A stretch of DNA of 64,000 bases from Caprimulgus europaeus (Eukaryota > Chordata > Aves > Caprimulgiformes > Caprimulgidae). The DNA is taken from assembly GCA_907165065.1 (NCBI GenBank), contig OU015532.1, positions 43,812,839 through 43,876,838 of the forward strand, written 5' to 3'. Position 1 is the stretch's first letter. Every line of letters starts with the position of its first letter. Position numbers and translations under genes: made by a program. Under the pieces are notes generated by a model. The model saw only the letters and a list, made by a program, of their open reading frames with translations. It was not told the DNA's origin and did no database searches. Positions 27,901-39,900 of this stretch are shown here, piece after piece.

Positions 27901-30900
27901 GTCACAGCAGCACCATGTGCCTCTTTGAGTTCACATGTGTCAGTGTAAGGAGTGGAGAGTTGTGAACCTCCCTCAGTGTTCTTCCTGTCTATTACCAGGG
28001 TAGAACCTGGACTACACTGCCCTACTGTAGTATTTCAAACCTACTCTGTGATGGAGCTGTCTACCTGACTTAGTTATAGATTTTAACTTCTTTTTGGATA
28101 TGCTGGAATACAAAGAATTGCAAAAGGAACTCATCAGTAGTACAGAATGAATTTTTGTAGTTAGTGGAGATGGCAGGTCTAAAGCCTTTGAAAATTCTGG
28201 AAAAACTCTGGAAACAGTTTGATATCATTACAGATGGACGTAAAAGAAACTACTTTGTTGTAAGGTAAGGGCACACCAGAAGGAATGTTTTCTTTGCTTC
28301 TCCTTTTTCTTCTTCTGCCAGAAATCAAAACTGTTGTTGAGCTCAAACAGCTCATATTGAACAGTCTGTGGAGATGACTCTATTTCATAAGCAAACTGCC
28401 AGGCATATATGTATTTGCAGGTAGAAAAGATATATAAGAAGGTAGCCTCATCTTCATCATCATCATTGTGGTTTCTTAAGTGTAACAGGCATATTCAGAA
28501 GACAAAGGCATGCAGTGTTAAATACAGAGTGAGCACACATGCATCTGTCCAAAAGAACAACTCCAAATCCTAGAATATACCCTTGTCCTTAAATTCAAAG
28601 CCTCTTTTTTTTTTCCCCTGAAAGACTGGAATGACATTCTGAAAGAAACCTTAGGAAAACCTAGTACTGATTGTTATTATACAACTGTCTGGACCATTAC
28701 CAGTTGAATTTTGTACCACAGATCCTGTGCTACCACCAGCACTCCTCCTAGAGAGTACTAGCTTGATCATATCCTTCCTTGGAGAATGGTGTTCTGATTT
28801 GCTGTCTGTGATGAGAATTACTACATCTTTTCTGGAAGACAGTCTGTGCAGGTCAGACCCAAGAAGTATACCAGCTGTCTCCCCTGCCTGAAAGATTATT
28901 CTTCCTCTTCATCACCTTTCTGATCAGGCTGTAGCTGGATGAGTTTCCATTACTTAAGATGGATATTGAAATAAATACAGTTCTGGAAAATACTCTTCAT
29001 TTATTCAGTATGTTTAATTCTTGTTCTGTTAGATTTACATTGCCACCTGTCAAGGGCATTCAGTACCATTTAGTGGACCTAAGACATATCCTTATTTTCC
29101 TTCTCAAGACAAAGTCTCTAGACAGGTATCAAAAGTCTGCCATTTGAGGGTCTATGTAGAATGGACAACTGTAGCAGGTATGTAAAGGATTCCTACTAGT
29201 TGCACCGTACAAAAAAAATCCCCTCCAATTTCATACTCTGTGGAGATAAAGGACGTTTGCATTCTTATTCTAACGCTCATCAACCAGTCTGCTTGCTTTC
29301 TTAATAAGTCTGCTCTTCTAGGTAAGTTGTCCTTTAAATTCTCACATAAATTATATTAATTGCTCCCTGAGGCAGTTGATTTCAGAATATGTGTATCTTC
29401 CTCTTCTTACTCCGTATGCAGGCCCTGTTCTTGGCCCTCTTTCCAAGTCCTCTTTTCAGCAATGCAACTTACTAGAATAAGGGATTTCTGCTGCTCTGCT
29501 TGGTTGGACGTCATAGAAGTAATTAATTTAGAACATAGGAAGAGAGGTTTCTGCTTTAAAAAAAAAAAAAAACTAAACCAAAACCAACCCTATTCTGTCC
29601 TACCTGAGGAGACTGAACGTACTGCTTCAGTGTTAGAATGGTGCTTGCTTTTGTGAAACTGGATTTGCAGTGTGTATACTTTTTTACCGCCTTGTGAATT
29701 CATCAGGAAATGTCTTAGATGCCTGGTGGGCCAACCTATTATCGACTGTGTTCACATATTGTCTTGCCACAGCAGCAGCACACATAGGTTTAAAAAGAAA
29801 AAAGTACTCAAGTGTCTCTGTGCCTAGCAGGTCAGAGGAAGTCCTTTGGAATAGGGAGGAACCAAGTGTACCTGTGGCATTGGCAGATTATTCTGAGTTT
29901 GTATCTACAAATTACGTTATAATATTGGGGCTCAGTAACTCTGTCCCTGTTACAAATTCATCTGTGTCAAAAATAGATGGAAGTTTAATAAAATGCAGGA
30001 GGCACATGCCCATCTACAGTAGGATCCACACTGAATGCTCTGTCTTGAAGAAACACGGTTTCCCTAGGGTAAGTAACTGTTATTTCCTTTACACTTGTTT
30101 TCTGGTTGAGTGAGAGGAGAGCATCTCTGTCCCTTAATATAGCAAGAAATTGCCCATCAACTCATATGTCTTCTGAAAATGGGTAACTTACTGTAATTGT
30201 GACAAACTTGATAAATTCTCATCTCATTCATGACTCTTGTGGAAATGCAGCACTCCTTAACATTATACTCAGATCATGAGCACCTGGGGCAGTCATGTCT
30301 TTTAGGCAGCTTTTGTGTTACCAGATAAAACAAGCAATGTTTCACTCGAGCCTTTCTATTGAGTTTCTGAATTCTTCACTTTAGACTACTAGCAAAAACT
30401 TTTCACAGAAAATATTACAGAGAAAGGAAACTAAGTGCAACAAAGGAAGTGTGCTGTTATTGGCTTGGTTATTCTGCAACTATTCCTCAAAAAATAAAAT
30501 GGTTTTGACCAACTAAACTGATATAGAACATGGGCAAAAACAGGCAAACAAAAAAGATGGGATTAAGATGTCTCCTTTATCCTGAGTGCTTTAAAGTAAG
30601 CAGAAAGCAAGCTTCAGATTTTCTGATTAAAATAAGTGGAAGTTTATTTTTTTATACTGAGCAAAAAATATTGCTAGTTCTCAACTAATAAAAGTAATAA
30701 TAAACCCCTTTTGACTTCCCTGAGATGTATGGTGCATTTACTGATCTCCATTGATACAGATAAGCCTGTTTCTTAAAAAACCACAACAATTTCTGGTGTT
30801 GACTTCCTTTGCCTTTCTTAGGTAGCATATCATCTATGATTACATGGATATTGCTGGATTCAGGAGGGCTGCAGAGTTTTCCTTTCCCTTCCTGCCAAGA

Positions 30901-33900
30901 CAATGAAGTTTCTCTAGTAACATTTTTTTAATAAGGTCCCAAGATCATGGTGTTATCAGTGTAGAGGCAGTGAAAGTATCAATTCAGACCATGGTAATGC
31001 GGTCTTGCAAGGGTCTCTCTAAGGTATTGGACATAGACTTACTTTGAATGTTAGGGCAATGTTACTCTTAATGTTTCTCTTGCCTTGAAAAAGCAAATAT
31101 ATTAGAAACTGCAATATGGAATTGATTCCTTATAGCACTTTCTACAGCTTCTTATATCTGTGTACTGGTTCTGACCCTTTTGGAGATGGGCATATAAGAA
31201 GGGACTGTTTTGTGTCTTGAAACAGATTGGATTTTGAACAAACTCGTTATGCTCAGAGAACTTGTGTATTCATGCAATCTTGGCACCTAGGTTCTGGACT
31301 GAAAAACCTAGTTATGTAGTTCAACTGTTTTGTCTTTTGGGGTTCACATATGTAAAATGTATGTTTAAAGCAGGTTTGTTTTCGAAATGACTGCTCAGCT
31401 GGCAGCAGCTGTATATGAAGTGAGCAAAACAGTAGAGAAGGGTCCAAACTCTCCTGTCCTGCTTAAAGCAAAAAAACCTGGTACTGACTATTAAAGGAGA
31501 CAGTTCCAAGAGTAAGTATGCAGATTATATATATCACAAACAGTAGTGAAATCTTCAATGGCAAGGCTGTTAGGGAGAAGGAAGATCAGTGGTTCCTCAC
31601 TGGATCAAATTTGAGTACTGGAGAGGTTAGGAGGATCAGTGTCAGGGTGGGAAGTATAGTGCCCCTTACCTGCCCTCTGTGCTGGAGGAGGATGCATGGA
31701 GGGGCAGAAACTAACTGGGATGGATCAGAGGCTACAAATCCTGCCAAATTTGGGAGCCAGCTTTTTTTCTCGTCCCCCTCTTCTGTTGTATTTCAGGTGT
31801 GTTGGTTTTCTTTTTGCAATAACTCATTTGAGTGCCTGAAGGGGTAGCAATGTTGGATATGTCAGAGTTACTAACTCCTTCGTTTCTCTTCCATGCTTTC
31901 TCCTCCTGCAAGGAGCGGAAGGTACTTCATCTTCTGCTGTCTTCGCTTCTTAGCGCTTTTAAGTTATTTGTTGATTTCTAGCATTGTGGCAAGTTTGTCT
32001 TTTGAATATTTATTTCACCCTTTATTTATATATTAAACTGTAAATGAACTGGTAGTGTTTGCTACAACACTTCAGGTTGTATCTGCTGTGATGATGTTTT
32101 TTGTTTAATTTTGGTTTTTAGTTTTAAAAAAACCCCAAACCTGACTAATTTTATGTTACTTTTCCTCCTGTTTTTGTAGGTTTTCATAGAGCTGAATCAC
32201 ATTAAAAAGTGCAATACTGTGCGAGGAGTCTTTGTCCTGGAGGAATTTGGTAATTACATTATTTTGATATTAGGTCTGTACTCACATGGCAGTAACTCAA
32301 ATTTCCAGTCTTCAGATTCAGAGTTGCACTGCAGTTTCAGAGATGGGAGAGAAATGTAGATTGCTCATCAGAAGTTACCTGAGAGATGGGTGACTTAACA
32401 TAAAAATTTACACATTAATTTTCATCATATTAAGATTTGTGGCCTAGGTGCTTTTTGTTAATAGACAAAGATGATGTTCTGAGTCTTCTGAGGAAAACAA
32501 AACAAGAGTTAAACTTGGATGTGCGTAGGAATTTTCTTTGGTATGTTCCTTTTTCATCTGAGAAACCACATTTTTAAGCTGGACTTAAAATAGTTGCTCT
32601 TTCTCAACACATTATGCTTTCATTACAAAGAATTGCTGTTAATTGCAAAGTTTTTTCTTGGCTCTATGTAGAATTTCATTTTTATTGTATGGAGCAGAAG
32701 ATGTTTTGTTAGTTTGTACTTTATCCTGTGGTTTTTGTTTCAGAGCATGACTGGTAAAGAGTGGAAGAGTAAAGGTTAAGGAGGTTAGAGAATTTGTGCT
32801 GTTCTGGTCAGCTACTGCTATTACATGTAATCTGCCTATAGTCTGGTCTGGGGAAAATTCTGCCTTACTGTTCAGTGCTAGTGTCAATCACATTATATTT
32901 TTAAACTATCACACTAGTGCCTGAAAAAAATTAGTGCTTTAATGGAGCTCTCCATAAGAGTGATCCACTTCTCTTGCAATAGTCCCTAAACCCATGTTGG
33001 TTTATTCTTTCACCCATCTGTGAGACATTTGTCTAGGTCTTAATATATAAAACATTTAAAAAGAAGATAAAATTTACAACATTCTTTCCGTAGTAGATGG
33101 GCATCCATATTTTGGCTGTTAATCAAAATTAAATCAGCAGTTCCTTTAACCAAGGCTCTTGATTTTTGGTGCTGTAAATAGAATGCGCTGCCTGAGGGAT
33201 TCTCTCTTAGAACATAAAAGACAGTTAAGATGAGATTGATGAAATTAATGACTTTGTCCATAATAATGTATGGTCTCCTTTTGATGATAAAAAGTTGTAA
33301 GGTATTCAAACGAGAAAGCCTGTCTGACGATTGCAGTTTGCTTGTTGTGTGCTATAAATTAATCTCCCAGAAGTTTGGGATGTGAATTTGTGAACAACTT
33401 TTTCCCATTTTCTGAAAATGTTGTTCAAGGTTCAAATGATCAGATGAGTGTAAGCAGCCCCTGAAAATTCTGAATAGTTTAGATGTTCAGAAGTTGTCTG
33501 TACTTGATGGTTGCATATCCCTTTGATACCATGTTTTCACCCTGATGGGCATGATTCGTTACTTACAGGAATTGTTAAGGCTGTAAAAGATTATTGGTGA
33601 GTTTTACAAAGATGAGAGTTCAGAAGCTATAAAATTAGCTTAAAGAATGGCTTCAGCTTCTGAAATAAACTTTAACTTAAAAGAAATTACTTGGATCAGA
33701 AATTATTTTTTTGGTTTTTTTTGAGAAGTTTTAACTCAAAGTATTTCTTTTAATATTTTGTTTATATTGCATGAGAAGAAAGACAATGTTTGACTTAGTT
33801 ATTTCTAGTCAACTTCTATTGATGACTCTGTAATACAGTGTTTGGCCCCTAAATAATGACTGCAATAACTGTAATAAAAAGAACTTCTTTTGCAGAAATT

Positions 33901-36900
33901 TTTGTAATCAAGGGCCTATTGCAAAAGCTAGAATTGTGATATGGAACTTAAAGGGTAATTTTAAGAAGTAATTAAAAATATACTGGGAGTTGGACACTAC
34001 AAGCAAAAACTGAGAAATTAAATGAATTAAATTAAAAATACTGTCCTCCTAAAAGAGAGGTCACAGACAAGAACCAATTTAAATGTGACAAATGAGACTT
34101 ACAATTTCCCCATCCAGCTAAAAAAGAGAAAGAATGAAGCAAGGAAGATATTGCAGGGGAGATAAACTTTCTTCTTGTGCAGAGATGAGAGACTACCTCA
34201 GAGCTGCTTTTTAAATTGTTATAAAGATGAGAGGAGGTGCCAATCTGTCCTGTTCAAGAGAAATTAACATGTTAATTTGTTAATAGTAAACTAACAGCAT
34301 TCAGCAAAAATTTGTGTGGACTTCTTAAGAATGAAGTTATTTAGATGTGTTAAACATTGCAAACCTTGCAGTCAGAGTCATTATAGTAGGAATATATGGA
34401 AGTACTGTCTCCTTTTAGAAAGGCAGGGAGTGGTCAGCCTGGTTAAAATACTCCAGTCTGATGGCAAATACTTCAGTGTAAGTTTTGTTTATTTGATTTT
34501 GCCAAGCATGAGTGCTCCAAGTTTAGTGATATCACAGGAGGAACTGAGAGCTCTGTGTTAACGCTGGGTTTAGATGGCAGCATGAAAGTTGGAATTGTGA
34601 TTTCAGAACAGGATGCCAGTGGAAGTTCAGGAATTGCTGCCCACAAATGGAAGTGGAGATTTAAGTAAGTGAGGAAATGTAAGGCTCTTCCCTCTGGAAT
34701 TTGAGTTACTGCTGTGTACTTGTGCTTTACTTTCTTGTGGCCCCTTCACCGCCGCTGCTATGAAAACCTTCATTCTCCAGCAGGTAAAGTGATGTCCCCT
34801 AAACTCATTCTGTATTAGCGCCATATTTTCATTCACAGGACCAAAGGCTGCAGGATGGTGCTTAACAATTTACTCCCTTCATCCTTTCATCCACTTAGTT
34901 CAACAGCATCAGGAATAACTTTTAATGTTAGAAGAAAAGTGCTTCTGCTAATCTCCTAATTTGAGGCTTGGGTCTTTTTTTTTTTCCCCCTCCCCCCCTT
35001 TCTTCTTTTTTCTTTGTATTCTGCAGCAGTAGTGCTTTGACTTCTCTTGAGTGTAAATCCAAACCCACTCTTTTTACTCTTCCTAACTCAGTCCTCTCAG
35101 GAGAATTTTCCCCATTGGAAAGACTGCAGGAGTACTTTACTTAGACAAGGCAACTTACTGTGAAATGGGGAGATGGTACCTTGCCTAGGTGCTCTCCTGT
35201 CCCCCCTCTTCCTATTCTCAATTACGATGCAGGTCTTTACAGCTTCCTTTCTCTCCCTCCCTTGCGGCTCAAGGTCCTTACAGCTTTCCCTTCCTGCTTT
35301 TTCAAGACTATATGAACAGTTGTATGTTGTCCACTGGGCAGTGAGACTTGCACAGCTGTAAAAGTCCTACCCTATTTGGCTGTGCACCAGCCTCACTCCC
35401 ACCTTTATCCCCTGGTGACATGGAGTTAATTTGGAACATCTGGTGCCAACGGGTAAGGTAGCTTGGATGTGCACCTCCTTATCTCCCAGCTCTAGTCACT
35501 GGGATCACTGGGGCGGTGCAGCCTGGGTGTGCATTTCCACCATTTCTCAGTCCTTAATGTAACTGCCAACTCTAAGAAAAGTGAGAATTGAAAAAATAAA
35601 CAAAAATATGACATTACTTTTTACGATCATACTCTGTACTTTTCACTGGATTTTCTTTTCAAGAATGACAGTACCATGATATCTGAGAATTGGTGGGCAC
35701 TGCTTTATATTTAGAGTACTTTCTCAAACCCAGTCTGCACTGCCTACTTTTAGCTCTTTAGAGTGTGATCCGTCTCCCTCTCCAGTGTTTAGCTGTGTCA
35801 TATCATAGTTGAAAAGATGACATCTGCATGGATAGGTTTTGCTGTGGACTTTTCCTAGTTATTCATACTGAACTCATCTGCCTCTTTCTTTTCTTGTCAC
35901 TAGTACTATGTGTAATAAAACATTTACCCATCCTCTATGAACCTGGTACAATTTGGTTTTGCATAATTTCTGTATTGCTTCTTCTAAATTTTTTCTGTTG
36001 TGACACAGAAATTCCATGGCAAATTTCAGCTATTCTGGAAGGGAAGTATTCAAAGTTGGTCTTCGTATTCCACTGATCTGAACATTTTAAATTTGCCATT
36101 TGTATGGTTTTAGTGTGGTCTTTGTTCTCTCCTGGCAATTTCCCATGGTATCTGTTCACAACAATATTTGTAGACAAGTGTGGGTCAAAGGCACAGTTCA
36201 GATGCAGTGTGCACTAATGGGATGGTTACAGCTTGCTTTTTTATGAATTCCACAATGAGAACAAAAGGCAAATTTTCTTTCTCTATCGTATGCCTGTTTC
36301 CTTTGTGTTAGTTTGAGGCACTGCAAGGGAGCAAGATGAAATTTTCTAGATAATAGGGTTTTTTCATTATTACCCTAATCCTCTTTATATATAAAGTCTT
36401 ATAGAAATCAGAAAGGCTGGTATTTTAAGAATATTTGTAACTGAAATCAGTATTTTATTTTAAAGCAACTTGTTCAAAAGCAGTGAACGTTTTCAGTGAG
36501 TGTGTCAAGTAAATACCATCACACACATCCTAGACAGGAGAAAGAATGTCTTGAGAAACTTTTGAAATACAACTGGGAAAAAGTCTTCCAGTTTAGAAAA
36601 TTTTCTTCCCCAGTTCCTTCCCCCCCAACCCTAGATCTCATGAGCTTACTACAGTGTGTCCAGCAGTTCTTTTGAGATCTGTTTTTCAGCAGAGAAGGAT
36701 TCAAACATCTAAAGGATAAAATCTTTGGGAATTGCATACTGATGGATTCCTATGGAATTGTTGTTTAATGTTTTACTGTAGTAGACACTGGGCATATTTT
36801 TGTCATTAAGCATATTTTGTGATTAATTTTGCTGTCTAGCAGGAATAAATAGTATGAGAAAAGCTGGAGTGTCTAAGAATCATCAAATATCTACTATGGC

Positions 36901-39900
36901 TTTCCAACAATAGAGGCAGTGAAATATTTTTGCCAACCTGAGTAATTTATTATGACGTTACCAGTATCTTCAAGGACATACAAAATGTAAATGAAGAGAA
37001 GGAAGAGTATCTAGGTGTGAGGGATAGTGAGGTGCCCTGTAGCTGCACCTGCTGTCTGTGTGCATCCCTCCCCTTTCCTATGGGAACATTGTGCTATTTC
37101 TTTCCCCTTTTCCTCTCGTTTTTTGAACTTTTTGTTTTGTCTCTTGCACGTCCGGTTTTAGTTCCTGAAACTAAAGAAGTGGTGAGCCACAAGTACAAGA
37201 CGCCAATGGTGAGTCACTGTGATGCCTCCTGTTAGTTCTTTAGAAGGTGTATCTTTACATTTTCATTTGGCGAAAAGAATTACACTGAGATGGCAGGATT
37301 TGCAATGCTGATGCTGCTGTGAAACACCAGCTGCTCTTTTAGGATAGTTTTCCTTAACCATCTAAATTTCACCATTTACTTAATCACCAAAAACTTGGTG
37401 ATTGTTGTTTCTGTGAAACTAGAGGAACTCACAGGCAGTGCAAAAAGCATAGTCTCTTTTGTTAAGGTAGATCAAGATGCAAGGTAGCTGGTTTGGCATG
37501 AACTTTAGCACAGTAAGAGCTAGTGGAACTGTTGAATTTAAGACAGTGCAGAACACAATCCTTAATCCACAGAACAGATGGAAAGGGAGCCTAGTTCCTG
37601 GGCATAAAATGATTGCTAACTAAGTTTATGAAAAATTCCCATTTCCTCATGCTAGCAAGCAGTGAGATGAAAGAGAACAGTGTAAGCAGTGATTCCTAGC
37701 GTATAGGTGGGTTATTGCTGTGGTTTAGTGTTGAGTTTTACAACATTTTTTAACACCAGCAGCTGCTAATGATACTTAGCACTTTTACACATAGTTCAAT
37801 GATCAGGCTTCTATGCCTTTACAAGGAAGAAACAGAAGACAGTGATTATCATCAGAACTGAAATTTCTTCAGTTACTTTATGTCTGAAGTGCAGTGAGTA
37901 CATTTGGTGATTGCATGGGAACTCACAGTCCTTCAACAGGAGAAAGAGAAAAATTATTTGAAGAAGCTACAAATGTTTTAGAAGCAAAAAGCTGAGAATA
38001 CATGTAATTTAAGAAGCAGATCGCCGTATCTTTTAATCAGAAAAGCCAGTTTAATGAAATTACTTATTTTTTACGTGTTTTAACTTGTACTGTAATACAG
38101 CAAAACACATGGTTATGCTTATTACCTTTACAGAGATTATAAATGTCAATTTACAGGACAAGAACTTTTAAGATCACCAGAATAGCCCTTATTAGAACCA
38201 GGATATAAACTAAGTCTTACCTTCACTGAAGTGTGCTAAAAGAGGATTTTCTGTTAAATAATAACATACTTAAGCAGTTAAAAGCAGTAATTGTAAATCT
38301 TGCTAATGCTATGTGAAACCCTCTGCTTTAAGGAAGTGACAAAATTGCTTGATATTTGTCATACGAAACACGCAAAGTTGGGTTGTGGGGTTTTATAGTT
38401 AAAATTAAAAAAAGAGAAAAGAAAAAAAGTTTGTATGTGTTGGTTAAAAATGACAAGGATTACCAGTCTGTGTACTTTTGAGTGTAAAAAGATAGTTGTG
38501 AGTAAGGAAGAGTCCCATCATCTCATGAGTCAAGATACAGTACTGGATGTTTAGTTTTAGGTTTTTTTTAGTTAGCTCTTTCAACCTCTCCCAGAAGATT
38601 TCTTGTAACTTCATAGAACAGACCAAAAGCAAATATGTAGGATGTTTTTTCTAAAGCCAGCTGGCCAACTTTCTAGCTTATGATACTGTTCTTAAAAGTT
38701 ATTAGAATCATACTATCAAGCAACTAATGTTTTTATCCCAAAGGAGATTTTTTTTAAATCCATCTCAGTTGTAAGGTAATATGGGACATGTTTTCCTGAT
38801 TCAGTGTGTAGCCAGAGGAGTTGTCCAATGAAGGAAGACATGCAGCAAAATACAAAATGTGCAGTGGATTTTGTAAAACACTAAATAATCTGGATTTCAT
38901 TATCTTCTCTTCTAAATTCTTGTAGGCTCATGAGATCTGCTACTCCGTGCTGTGTCTCTTCTCTTATGTGGCTGCCATTCGTGGAAAAGAGGCAGAAAAC
39001 AAAAGCAAACCACCTCGACCAGTTTCCAGTTGATCATGATATTGGGGAACACCTACCCTTTGGCACGCTGACGTGCAGTACTCCCATTTTTACTGCAGTT
39101 CCTGGAGCCCACTTTACTGTCTTCTATGAGAACTTGATTACTCATGTATAACCCTGCAAGTCTTTCCTCATAGAAAAACCTAAGACTTCACTGCTCAGTC
39201 TCCTTCTGAATTCATCTTTAATGAACTTTTTATATGAGCTGTTAATCAGACAGTGTTGAGCATCAGCATCCAGCTGTGAGTGACCTACTCTGGCCATTCC
39301 TTTGGAATTCCTTTTTTCTTAAGATGCCAAACAGCTTGAGTTTGGTTGGGTTTTTGTTTCTAGTGGTACTTGTTACAGATTAATTATTGACAACTGCAGG
39401 CTTCTGCTTTCAGAGTCTCTGGTATGTGCACAGTGGAAGCAGTCTGGTCCTGTATGTTGTTTAAATGTAGTGTTTTTATTGTTTTCCTTCTGTGTTGTTC
39501 ATTTTTACCCACCACCATGGAGTTCTTGTCACGTAGTTCTTCAGACCCTTTTGGTAGAGATGAAAAATTTAGCTACCATAGTCTTAAAATATCATGTGAC
39601 AATTGAAGTTTGGCTATTAAATTGGTCCATCTGTGGAGGTGACCGCTTCTCAAGTGGGAAAAGAAGTGGAGAGAGAAACTTTAAAGGCTGTGTATTGTGA
39701 AAAACCCTGACACCTCACTGACTGTGTGGATTTGCAAATGGGAGTCTAGGTAACATTTGTAGATATCCCAGCAGCAGAGTTCACAGATGCATAAAAGCAC
39801 TACCTAAAGCAGTTAATCACAGGGATTAGAAAATTAATAAGGAAATGCAAAACTTGGAAACATTATTGGCAGAAGCACACAGCAGACCCATGTCTTTTTG

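Noticed and set aside
35425-35450. TGGTGCCAACGGG, resembling a retroviral primer-binding site
   Set aside because: No paired terminal repeats or element coding parts were seen around it; a short match like this occurs by chance.
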